15,406 nucleotides of DNA from Metaruminococcus_A sp900762715 (GTDB lineage Bacteria; Bacillota; Clostridia; Oscillospirales; Ruminococcaceae): assembly GCA_048204295.1 (NCBI GenBank), contig DBFBLF010000017.1, forward strand, positions 1 through 15,406, written 5' to 3'. Position numbers and translations under genes: made by a program. Below are positions 1 through 5,941 of the stretch, piece after piece. The notes beneath the pieces were generated by a model that worked only from the letters and a program-made list of their open reading frames with translations, was not told where the DNA came from and made no database searches. Position 1 is the first letter of the stretch. Each line of letters opens with the position of its first letter.

Positions 1-558
1 TCTTTCTTCTTTCTGAAAGAAACAATAAAGCCGTTCCAGCTCTTTGCCGTAATCGCAGCGTTTGCAGGCAGCCTGTTTATTATCAAGCCGACAGCTTCCG
101 CCTTTTCGGACAGTATTCCCGCCCTGATCGGCCTGCTGGGAGGGCTGTGCGCCGGGGTGGCCTATACCACGGTACGGTACCTGAGCAAGCGCGGGGAACG
201 CGGACCGTTTATCGTATTCTTTTTTTCCGCCTTCTCCTGCCTTGTCACCCTGCCCTTTCTGCTCTTTGATTTTCATCCTATGAGCTGGCAGCAGCTGGGA
301 TTCCTGCTGCTTGCGGGTCTGGCCGCTGCCGGCGGGCAGTTTTCTGTTACCGCCGCCTATTCCCACGCGCCCGCCCGGGAGATTTCAGTCTTCGACTATA
401 CGCAGGTTCTGTTTTCCGCCCTGCTGGGCTTTTTCCTCTTTAACCAACTGCCGGACGGCTGGAGCCTGCTCGGCTACGTTATCATCTGTGGGATTTCCAC
501 CGCCATGTTTTTTTACAGCAAACGGCAGCCAAATATTGACGACGGAAAACAATCATAA
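1..558 (+). CDS. EamA/DMT-family transporter, 3' part only
   Basis: The reading frame is open from the first base of the window, so the gene starts upstream; 185 codons are visible, ending at TAA 556-558. The protein is almost entirely hydrophobic, with repeated membrane segments (for example GLLGGLCAGVAYTTVRYL, then a FLLLAGLAAAGGQF helix) and the late signature SVFDYTQVLFSALLGFFLF, followed by a final helix and a short charged tail. This matches the second EamA repeat of drug/metabolite exporters (10 TM helices, about 300 residues), which move small metabolites across the inner membrane. The substrate cannot be read from the sequence. A GTG at 157 is internal, because clear EamA-like sequence precedes it. 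A strong hairpin follows 13 bp after the stop. Confidence 0.9.
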   Translation, partial: SFFFLKETIKPFQLFAVIAAFAGSLFIIKPTASAFSDSIPALIGLLGGLCAGVAYTTVRYLSKRGERGPFIVFFFSAFSCLVTLPFLLFDFHPMSWQQLGFLLLAGLAAAGGQFSVTAAYSHAPAREISVFDYTQVLFSALLGFFLFNQLPDGWSLLGYVIICGISTAMFFYSKRQPNIDDGKQS

Positions 559-571
559 ACGCAAGAACAGC

Positions 572-599
572 AATGCCCGCCTTTCCTTCGGCGGGCATT
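572..599. terminator. Bidirectional intrinsic terminator
   Basis: A perfect 10-bp stem, AATGCCCGCC with GGCGGGCATT, encloses an 8-base loop. It lies between the convergent transporter (stop at 558) and the PAP2 gene (stop at 627). T-rich sequence follows on the plus strand, so it probably ends transcription from both sides. Confidence 0.75.
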
Positions 600-626
600 A
601 TTTGGCGCTTTTTACAAGTGTACACT

Positions 627-1127
627 TTAAAACGGAAGAAGCAGAAAAGCTGGTATACCCAATACAAGGCTCAGCAGAGCGCCCGCTATGACATCCCGCG
701 GGAAGTGAATTCCCGCCAAAGGGCGGATCACCGCAATCAAAAGGGCAATTAACATCACCAGAAGGCCCAGCGGAAGGTTTATATACCAGAAAGCCAGGGC
801 AAGGATAAAGGCGGAGGCCACATGCCTGCTCGGAAAGGACTCTCCCCTTTTATTTTTCGGAATCAGCGGCTGAACCCCAAGAAGCTCGTAAGGACGCTTT
901 GCATTGACGAACTTCCGCAGTATCGTAACAAGTATAAAAACAGCCGCCGGAATGAAAACAACTTTCCAAATCCGGCTGTCCCGTAAAAAGGCAAGGACAA
1001 GCAGCAGTACAGGATATGCCGCATAAAGACATAGGGGGAGCCACCGGTTGAGGATTTTCATTAAACGCAAAGTTCGGGGATGTGCCTGAAACCACGCCGT
1101 AATTTTTAAATATCCCTGTTGTGTCAC
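627..1127 (-). CDS. PAP2-family membrane phosphatase
   Basis: This 166-residue integral membrane protein has the three PAP2 acid-phosphatase motifs in order: a basic RKFVNAKRP motif (R78-P79), FPSRH at 98-102 with catalytic-type H102, and R135-x5-H141-x3-D145. The hydrophobic stretches around 31-48, 56-70, 104-134 and 146-165 fit a compact multi-pass protein. Family members dephosphorylate lipid phosphates such as undecaprenyl pyrophosphate or phosphatidylglycerophosphate; which substrate applies here is not visible. The second motif has Arg in place of the common Gly of PSGH, a frequent variant. The start is GTG with an AGGAGG site (1135-1140) seven bases upstream. It is a single-gene unit convergent with the transporter on its left. 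Confidence 0.9.
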   Translation of the reverse strand: MTQQGYLKITAWFQAHPRTLRLMKILNRWLPLCLYAAYPVLLLVLAFLRDSRIWKVVFIPAAVFILVTILRKFVNAKRPYELLGVQPLIPKNKRGESFPSRHVASAFILALAFWYINLPLGLLVMLIALLIAVIRPLAGIHFPRDVIAGALLSLVLGIPAFLLLPF

Positions 1128-1310
1128 CCGAAAACCTCCTTTCCCGCTTTCAAAATAATATCATGGTTTTAACAAAAAAACAATTTACAGTTTCATTCCA
1201 TAGGGCAGGAAAGCACGCCGCCAAGTACAAAAAACAACAATTTTACTGCATCGTCAAAAGCCTTGATGTTTTTTTATTATTATAAAAATAGCTGCACTGA
1301 TGCTACTCGC

Positions 1311-1370
1311 GCACTGGGCGGGAAACGCGCCAGCGCGGATCCGCCTGCGCATGTGCGCGGTTTTCCCACG
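1311..1370. repeat. GC-rich block of nested inverted repeats in an AT-rich intergenic region
   Basis: The 380-bp gap between the PAP2 gene and the MerR gene (1128-1509) is AT-rich except for this block. Inside it are a perfect palindrome GCGGATCCGC (1335-1344), GCGCA-TG-TGCGC (1347-1358), and imperfect outer arms GGGAAACGCGC (1320-1330) with GCGCGGTTTTCCC (1355-1367). RNA or single-stranded DNA from either strand would fold strongly. I see no coding potential and no T-tract that would make it a normal terminator. Its function is unknown. Confidence 0.5.
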
Positions 1371-1452
1371 CGTCTATTTTATGATTACACGGCCGTCCTA
1401 CGGTTATGGCCAATTTTTGATTGCAAAATAATCAAAAATATTATAAAAGCTC

Positions 1453-1483
1453 TTGACTTTGACGTAGCGTCATAGCTTATACT
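1453..1483 (+). promoter_or_regulatory. MerR-type promoter with 19-bp spacer and operator dyad
   Basis: The -35 element TTGACT (1453-1458) and the -10 element TATACT (1478-1483) are separated by 19 bp, the over-long spacing typical of promoters activated by MerR-family proteins through DNA distortion. A dyad, TGACG-TAG-CGTCA (1460-1472), is centred in the spacer and extends outward to CT/AG, as MerR operators do. It lies directly upstream of the TipAS-type MerR gene, so autoregulation is the straightforward reading. Confidence 0.85.
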
Positions 1484-1509
1484 CAAAAATACCAGAGGAG
1501 GAAAAAGAG

Positions 1510-2241
1510 ATGAAAACCGTACACGAAGTGAGCAAAGAAACCGGTGTGAGTATCCGTACGCTCCATTATTACGATAAAATCGGCCTGCTCCCTCCGGATG
1601 CGGTAAGCGAGGCCGGTTACCGGCTGTATGGGTCTCCGGCGCTGGCACGCCTCGGACAAATTTTATTGTTCCGCGCGCTGGAATTCCCGCTCAAAGAAAT
1701 CAAAAAAATTCTGGATGCGCCGGCCTTTGACCCGTCAGAAGCGCTGGAACAGCAGATTTCTCTTTTAAAGCTGCGGCGGGAGCACCTTGACCAGCTGCTC
1801 ACTCTTGCCTTGGAATTACGGGAAAAAGGAGGAGACGCAATGGATTTTAACGCCTTTGACACCAGCAAAATGGATCTCTATACTGAAGAGGTCAAAAAAC
1901 GCTGGCAGGATACCGAACCATACCGGGAACACCAAACCAAAACAAAAAATTACGGCGCCGAAGAATGGAAGCAGGCTGAGGGGGAACTTTCTGAACGTTT
2001 TGACCGTTTTTCCCGGCTTCTGGGTACCCCCTGTGAAGCTCCGGAGGTACAGGCGGAAGTAGAACTGCTCAAGCAGGCCATCACCCGGAATTACTATACC
2101 TGTACCGACGAAATTTTGGCCTCCCTTGGCACAATGTATACCTGCGACGAGCGGTTCCGCAGTTATCTGGGCCGGTTTGCCCCCGGCACCGCCGACTTTG
2201 CCGGCAAAGCAATTTTATATTACTGCCAAAAAAGACGCTAA
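1510..2241 (+). CDS. MerR-family regulator with TipAS antibiotic-recognition domain
   Basis: This 243-residue protein has two parts. Residues 1-70 are a MerR winged helix-turn-helix (VHEVSKETGVSIRTLHYYDKIGLL, then GYRLY), followed by a dimerisation coiled coil (about 76-107). Residues 111-243 match the TipAS ligand domain: the F..F Y..E..KRW pattern near 113-132, then NYYTCTDEILASLGTMY at 194-210 and APGTADFAGKAI at 224-235. TipAL-type proteins bind thiopeptides or other drugs and activate promoters with 19-bp spacers, and such a promoter lies immediately upstream. The ATG at 1510 is preceded by AGAGGAGG at 1494-1501. The length (243 aa against 253 for TipAL) indicates an intact gene. An internal start at codon 111 may also be used. 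No efflux or resistance gene follows, so targets beyond itself are unknown. Confidence 0.93.
   Translation: MKTVHEVSKETGVSIRTLHYYDKIGLLPPDAVSEAGYRLYGSPALARLGQILLFRALEFPLKEIKKILDAPAFDPSEALEQQISLLKLRREHLDQLLTLALELREKGGDAMDFNAFDTSKMDLYTEEVKKRWQDTEPYREHQTKTKNYGAEEWKQAEGELSERFDRFSRLLGTPCEAPEVQAEVELLKQAITRNYYTCTDEILASLGTMYTCDERFRSYLGRFAPGTADFAGKAILYYCQKRR
1825..1842 (+). promoter_or_regulatory. Internal ribosome-binding site and ATG for a stand-alone ligand domain
   Basis: Within the MerR/TipAS gene, AAAGGAGG (1825-1832) is followed seven bases later by an in-frame ATG (1840-1842). Translation from here would give a 133-residue protein consisting exactly of the ligand-binding domain without the DNA-binding part. 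In Streptomyces tipA the same arrangement yields TipAS from within TipAL. The site is seen directly; its use is inferred by analogy. Confidence 0.6.
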
Positions 2242-2246
2242 CCGGG

Positions 2247-2286
2247 CAGAAGACGGATTTAAAACGTCTTCTGTTTTCTTTTTTAT
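2247..2286 (+). terminator. Intrinsic terminator of the MerR/TipAS gene
   Basis: A 9-bp perfect stem, CAGAAGACG with CGTCTTCTG, has a 9-base loop and a following T-rich run (2274-2284). It begins 5 bp after the MerR stop codon. Confidence 0.9.
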
Positions 2287-2358
2287 CCGGAATAGCCGAA
2301 CCCTTTTTCCTCCTGCCCGCATAGTATACAATAAAACGCTCTGAACAGGAGGAAACAA

Positions 2359-3096
2359 ATGCCTATTATCTATCTAAGCCCGTCAACACAAGAGTGGAAC
2401 ATGTATGTTACAGGCGGCACAGAAGAATACTACATGAACCTGGTTGCGGACGCTATGGTACCCTATCTGCGCTCCAACGCAATCCAGTACAACCGCAACA
2501 CCCCGAATATGACCGCTGCCTCTTCCATACGCGCCTCAAACGCCGGAAATTATGATCTCCACCTGGCGCTTCACTCCAACGCCGCGCCGGAATCCCTTGC
2601 CGGGCAACTGCGCGGGCCCGACGTTTATTATGACGCCCGCAGCTGGCGCGGCCGCCGGTTGGCAGATATCATTGCAAACAACCTAAAGGCCATCTATCCC
2701 GATCCCAGCCGGGTCGATGTCCGCACCACCACAACACTGGGGGAAGTCACCCAGACAAGGGCGCCCGCCGTGCTGGTGGAAATCGCCTATCATGACAATG
2801 TTGACGACGCAAATTGGATTATCAACAACATCGACGAAATTGCCCGCAACCTTGTGTTATCCCTAACCGAATACTTTGATGTCCCGTTTGTTCTGCCGGA
2901 ACAGCCGCGTATCGGCACCGTGGTCACCCAGTCGGGCGGGCTGAACGTACGGGGAAAGCCTTCGATAACAGCACCGGTTGTCGGCCGCCTGGAGCGCGGG
3001 CAGCGGGTCACTGTCTGGGGTACCTGGAACGATTGGTATGTAATTGAAAGCGGTAATCTTGCAGGATATGTTGCCCGCCAATTCATTCAGTTTTAG
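2359..3096 (+). CDS. N-acetylmuramoyl-L-alanine amidase (Amidase_3-like) with SH3b domain
   Basis: The 245-residue protein has an N-terminal amidase domain (about 3-175) and a C-terminal bacterial SH3 domain (about 185-245, containing GGLNVRGKPS and W-G-T-W residues). The amidase part has the zinc-ligand Glu (E22 in GGTEEYYMN), the ALHSNA motif with His72, and the catalytic Glu (E141 in LVEIAYHDN). Such enzymes cut the amide bond between N-acetylmuramic acid and L-alanine in peptidoglycan; the SH3b domain usually binds the wall. The first zinc ligand, normally His in a DPGHGG motif, is absent: the corresponding stretch is YLSPSTQEWN. No signal peptide is present, so the protein may act inside the mother cell in sporulation, as B. 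subtilis CwlC does, or leave by another route. AGGAGG (2347-2352) lies six bases before the ATG. Confidence 0.88.
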   Translation: MPIIYLSPSTQEWNMYVTGGTEEYYMNLVADAMVPYLRSNAIQYNRNTPNMTAASSIRASNAGNYDLHLALHSNAAPESLAGQLRGPDVYYDARSWRGRRLADIIANNLKAIYPDPSRVDVRTTTTLGEVTQTRAPAVLVEIAYHDNVDDANWIINNIDEIARNLVLSLTEYFDVPFVLPEQPRIGTVVTQSGGLNVRGKPSITAPVVGRLERGQRVTVWGTWNDWYVIESGNLAGYVARQFIQF

Positions 3097-3116
3097 AACT
3101 GCGCCTGGTTAAAACA

Positions 3117-3151
3117 CAAAAAGCCGTACGCGTTACCCAGAAGGCTTTTTG
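3117..3151 (+). terminator. Probable terminator after the amidase gene
   Basis: CAAAAAGCC (3117-3125) pairs with GGCTTTTTG (3143-3151), a 9-bp stem with a 17-base loop, about 20 bp after the amidase stop. The stem is AT-rich and the T-run is part of it, so efficiency may be modest. Confidence 0.55.
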
Positions 3152-3445
3152 GTGGAGAAAGACCATCTGCTTGCAGGTAATACCACTGTGGCAAATCGCA
3201 TTATTTGCCATGTGTGGAACAAAGTATATGCCAACGATTTTATGCCTGGCGGAACCTATCTAACCGCTTGTGGGAAAGGTGGCTTTAAGGATACGAAGCC
3301 GGTTTACCGCCGGTTGCTGCAATACGTGGAAGAACAGAGACCCACGATTTCCGGAGATGCTTATGAAGAATGGCTGATTGATGAAATCGGGGCTTTGGAC
3401 AAGGAACGACAAATTATACAGGTTCGTATCGCTGTATCTCCATAA
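3149..3445 (+). pseudogene. C-terminal fragment of a MerR/BmrR-type regulator (GyrI-like ligand domain)
   Basis: The 98-residue frame resembles the second half of GyrI-like effector-binding domains: DFMPGGTYLTACGKGGF, then PVYRRLLQYVEEQ, GDAYEEWLIDEIG and a final IIQVRIAVS strand. In BmrR-type regulators this domain follows a MerR DNA-binding region, and the whole protein is about 270 residues. Here no DNA-binding half is found upstream: the frame stops at TAA 3110-3112 and the preceding DNA is the amidase terminator. The only candidate start is a TTG inside that terminator, without a ribosome-binding site. I therefore read it as a decayed remnant. It lies beside a MATE efflux gene pair, a common target of such regulators. 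A translated stand-alone domain cannot be excluded. Confidence 0.7.
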
Positions 3446-3447
3446 TG

Positions 3448-3487
3448 AAAAAGCTCCGGCAGGTCAAAATGACTGCCGGAGCTTTTT
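3448..3487. terminator. Strong bidirectional terminator
   Basis: AAAAAGCTCCGGCAG (3448-3462) pairs perfectly with 3473-3487 over 15 bp, and the T- and A-runs serve both strands. It separates the regulator fragment from the convergent cytidylate-kinase-like gene, whose stop is 7 bp away. Confidence 0.92.
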
Positions 3488-3494
3488 GAATGGA

Positions 3495-4094
3495 TTAAAA
3501 TAGTTTTGCAATAACAGGAACCATTTCTTTGATGACGGTTTGTGTCGTGTTGATGCAGAGATCAAAGTTCAATTTGTCGCCCCACGAATGGCCGGTATAG
3601 AACTCATAATATTTGGCGCGCTTTTTATCAATCCCGGAAATTTTCTGTCTGAGCTCTTTATCAGAGAGCTTTTCCTCTTCCGGACCTTTTTCACGACAGC
3701 GTTTGATTTTACTCTCCATATCGGCGTAGACAAAAATGCGGAACGGCTTATATTCTTTCAGAATATGATCCGCACAGCGTCCAACAATGACGCAATCGGA
3801 CTTAGCGGCCATTTCTGTAATAATACGCGCTTGCTCTTGATATACCGTCATTGTTTGTTCAAAAGCCGGATTCCCCAAAGCATAAAAGCTCTGCCCGATA
3901 TGGATGGGGAAAGAAAACGAGGGACGGTGTTCCACGATTGCCTGTACATACTGCTCAGACAGGGACGTTCTTTTAGAAATCTCGCTGATGATTTCCTGAT
4001 CGTAATAGGCAAATCCTAATTTTTCGGATAGCCGTCGGCCAAATTCACGTCCACCGCTGCCAAATTCACGTCCAATGGTAATAATCCTATTCAT
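3495..4094 (-). CDS. Cytidylate kinase-like family protein
   Basis: This is a 199-residue P-loop nucleotide-kinase-type protein. The N-terminus MNRIITIGREFGSGGREFGR is the family's modified P-loop, which lacks the usual Lys; YYDQEII follows. CVIVGRCADHIL, a RIFVYAD strand, a lid-like charged segment (KRCREKGPEEEKLS) and LCINTT complete the kinase fold. The family resembles cytidylate kinase, but its true substrate is not established. I start the gene at the ATG at 4094 rather than an upstream in-frame codon at 4139, because GAAAGGAAGG (4101-4110) lies six bases before it and homology begins there. The start overlaps the stop of the MATE gene by 8 bp, so the two are co-transcribed and probably translationally coupled. 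Confidence 0.9.
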   Translation of the reverse strand: MNRIITIGREFGSGGREFGRRLSEKLGFAYYDQEIISEISKRTSLSEQYVQAIVEHRPSFSFPIHIGQSFYALGNPAFEQTMTVYQEQARIITEMAAKSDCVIVGRCADHILKEYKPFRIFVYADMESKIKRCREKGPEEEKLSDKELRQKISGIDKKRAKYYEFYTGHSWGDKLNFDLCINTTQTVIKEMVPVIAKLF

Positions 4095-5433
4095 AAGCAC
4101 CCTTCCTTTCTGTTGATAATTGTTTTGTATAACGGGCAATCATACACACGACATAGATTGCCACAAGCAGTTCTGTGAGAGGCATGGCAAACCAGATCGA
4201 GTTTGCGCCGGCTACTACAGGCAACAGTAAAATTAAAATGCCGCTGATAAGCAATCCTCGTGATATCGAAACAATAAAGGCGGCCTTTGGCTTCATAACG
4301 GCCTGGAAGTAATAAGTAGAGAAAATATTGAGCGGCAATAAAAGGAAAGATAATCCGTAATACCGGATAATCGCCGGAGCAATCTGTAGAACTTCCTCTG
4401 TGGACGACATAAAAAGGTGGATAAACTGGTTGGGAATCATAAGACAAAGCGCTGTCCAAACAATACCAAAAAAGGTAGTTGTTCCAATGGCATACCGCAG
4501 TGTCTGACGGATTCGTTCTCCTTTTCCTGCGCCAAAATTAGTCGAAAGAATAGGTTGTGACGCCTGTCCAACACTATAGGCACAGCATTGCACAAAGGTA
4601 CTGATATTGACAATTACTCCATATACGGAAAGTGCGTTTGTGCCCAAATAAACCATAATCTGCCGGTTAAATAAAATAGTCAGGATCCCCATAGCAATAT
4701 CAATGAAGAACGTAGAAAAACCGGTTACCGAAATTTCCCGGAATTTCCGGAACAAATTGGCGGGGCGAACCAGCCGCAGGGTGTTTTTCTTCATGAAGAA
4801 GTGGGATAGCATGACAATGATAGAAATCACCGTGCCGATAGCTGTGGCAAGCCCTGCGCCCATGGCTCCCATATCGCAGGTAAAGACAAAGAAGTAATCT
4901 CCAAATACATTAAAGATACCGCCTGCCAAAACCCCTGCAGTGGCCAAGGTGGGGTTTTTTTCATTCCGCAGATAAGCCGCCAGTGTTTGTGTGAACAGAA
5001 AACAGGGTACTACGAATTTGATCGGCAGGACATATTCTCTGGCCAAAGTGAGGGTTTTTCCCTCCGCACCGAAAAATTGCAGCAGAGGCTGGTCAAAAAA
5101 AGCGATGACGGCCCATGCGATCACTGCAAGGATGATCGAGCCGATGATGGAAACCGTAAAATATTCGTTGGATTGGCGGGTCTGGCCATCCCCTTTTCCT
5201 CGTATGGTACTGAAAAGAACGGAACCGCCGATTCCCATTAAAAGCCCCAGGCTGTAAATGATATTCCAAATAGGCGCGACAACCGCCAAAGCAGCCGTGC
5301 CTTCCGGCCCATGGTACTGGCCCACCATAGCCATATCCACGATGGAATAGATGGACGTAATCAGGGCACTGCCAAAGGCGGCCGCAAGATATTTAAAATA
5401 AAGCGTTTTTATTTTTCCGTTTAGAAAGTCCAT
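4087..5433 (-). CDS. MATE-family efflux transporter
   Basis: The 448-residue protein has about twelve membrane helices in two related halves. Characteristic stretches are SIYSIVDMAMVGQYHGPEGTA near residue 24, FFVFTCDMGAMGAG in the middle, and SVGQASQPILSTNFGAGKGER near residue 300, typical of MepA/DinF-like MATE pumps. These use Na+ or H+ gradients to expel drugs or cationic metabolites across the membrane. The length is normal for the family and the frame is intact. AGGAGG (5444-5449) sits ten bases before the ATG. The gene leads a two-gene operon with the cytidylate-kinase-like gene, and a transcription terminator in its leader suggests attenuation control. The substrate is unknown. Confidence 0.94.
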   Translation of the reverse strand: MDFLNGKIKTLYFKYLAAAFGSALITSIYSIVDMAMVGQYHGPEGTAALAVVAPIWNIIYSLGLLMGIGGSVLFSTIRGKGDGQTRQSNEYFTVSIIGSIILAVIAWAVIAFFDQPLLQFFGAEGKTLTLAREYVLPIKFVVPCFLFTQTLAAYLRNEKNPTLATAGVLAGGIFNVFGDYFFVFTCDMGAMGAGLATAIGTVISIIVMLSHFFMKKNTLRLVRPANLFRKFREISVTGFSTFFIDIAMGILTILFNRQIMVYLGTNALSVYGVIVNISTFVQCCAYSVGQASQPILSTNFGAGKGERIRQTLRYAIGTTTFFGIVWTALCLMIPNQFIHLFMSSTEEVLQIAPAIIRYYGLSFLLLPLNIFSTYYFQAVMKPKAAFIVSISRGLLISGILILLLPVVAGANSIWFAMPLTELLVAIYVVCMIARYTKQLSTERKGAYE

Positions 5434-5449
5434 TTCGCCAATTCCTCCT

Positions 5450-5512
5450 CTAAAACAAAAAAGCTGGATAAAGTACAGACATTTCAGTCCGTGCCTTTAT
5501 CCAGCTCATCAT
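5450..5512 (-). CDS. Candidate leader peptide overlapping the attenuator (20 codons)
   Basis: In the MATE leader an ATG-ATG pair at 5512-5507 opens a 20-codon frame, starting MMSWIKARTEM and ending in PAFLF, that runs through the whole terminator hairpin and stops (TAG) directly against the MATE ribosome-binding site. A ribosome stalled at the third or fourth codon would cover the 5' arm of the hairpin and prevent termination. Against this, no good ribosome-binding site precedes the ATG: a GGAGGG lies 17 bases away. A small hairpin (ATCATT with AATGAT) would also cover the start. Highly tentative. Confidence 0.22.
   Translation of the reverse strand: MMSWIKARTEMSVLYPAFLF
5462..5506 (-). terminator. 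Leader terminator (attenuator) ahead of the MATE operon
   Basis: On the minus strand AGCTGGATAAAG pairs perfectly with CTTTATCCAGCT (12 bp). An inner stem, ACGGAC with GTCTGT (one G-U), sits on top, and six T's, a G and four more T's follow. It lies between the promoter at 5547-5575 and the MATE ribosome-binding site, so transcription must read through it to express the operon. Confidence 0.85.
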
Positions 5513-5546
5513 TTCTGTTGAATGATTTGCCCTCCGACCAACCATT

Positions 5547-5575
5547 ATTTTAAAGTATCCAGAATTATTTGTCAA
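5547..5575 (-). promoter_or_regulatory. Promoter of the MATE operon
   Basis: On the minus strand a consensus TTGACA (5575-5570) and TAAAAT (5552-5547) are separated by exactly 17 bp. The expected start of transcription is near 5540, giving a leader of about 105 nt. Confidence 0.8.
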
Positions 5576-5784
5576 GAAAATTCTATATTAAAGCCTTGAT
5601 TTTCCACCGAAACAGCAGCTGTTATCGTAACCAGAAATCCAAAGTCACCATTTAGGTGCAGGGCCTGCAATATTGAGAGGCACGAAAAGTACGTATGGAA
5701 AAATCATCCGGATAAAGTCTGTCTGACAGATTAAATAAAACAATTCATCTTGTCTAATATATCAAAACATTGTCAAACAGGATA
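5576..5784. other. Intergenic DNA without a recognised gene
   Basis: I see no supported gene here. There are several short dyads: AACAGC-A-GCTGTT near 5611-5623, TGCAGG-G-CCTGCA near 5658-5670, and TCTGTC-T-GACAGA at 5718-5730. A TTGACA on the minus strand at 5776-5771 lacks a convincing -10 partner. A 42-codon open frame on the minus strand ending at 5572 has no start signal and no recognisable family. Confidence 0.5.
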
Positions 5785-5818
5785 AAAGCGCCGGATTCCC
5801 AAAAGAATCCGGCGCTTT
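5785..5818 (-). terminator. Intrinsic terminator of the beta-mannosidase/oxidoreductase operon
   Basis: AAAGCGCCGGATTC pairs perfectly with GAATCCGGCGCTTT (14 bp, 6-base loop). It lies about 120 bp beyond the stop of the oxidoreductase gene on the minus strand, with T's at the 3' side of the stem. No plus-strand gene ends here. Confidence 0.85.
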
Positions 5819-5941
5819 CAAAATATTTTTCTGTTTGATCCGCGGAATACACCGATTCTGCCATGCCGGTTTAAATAGGAATTCGAAAAACTACTTAGTA
5901 TGACGTAAATTTTCCTCACTCAATGAAACGTTTGTTAACCC

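Noticed and set aside
1335..1375. Cloning-linker origin of the GC-rich block (it contains GGATCC and ACGCGT)
   Set aside because: Two short restriction sites are expected by chance in GC-rich palindromic DNA, and the flanks are ordinary intergenic sequence.
3540..4019. 159-codon plus-strand frame
   Set aside because: It is the antisense of the cytidylate-kinase-like gene; no ribosome-binding site and no family resemblance.
5530..5545. Leader peptide beginning at the ATG at 5545 in the same frame as the 5512 start
   Set aside because: It lies between the -10 element and the expected transcription start, so it would not be in the RNA.
5572..5703. Minus-strand open frame of about 42 codons upstream of the MATE promoter
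   Set aside because: It has no start codon with a ribosome-binding site and no recognisable family; its stop overlaps the -35 element.
5754..5776. Second promoter from TTGACA on the minus strand at 5776-5771
   Set aside because: No acceptable -10 element is found 16-19 bp downstream.
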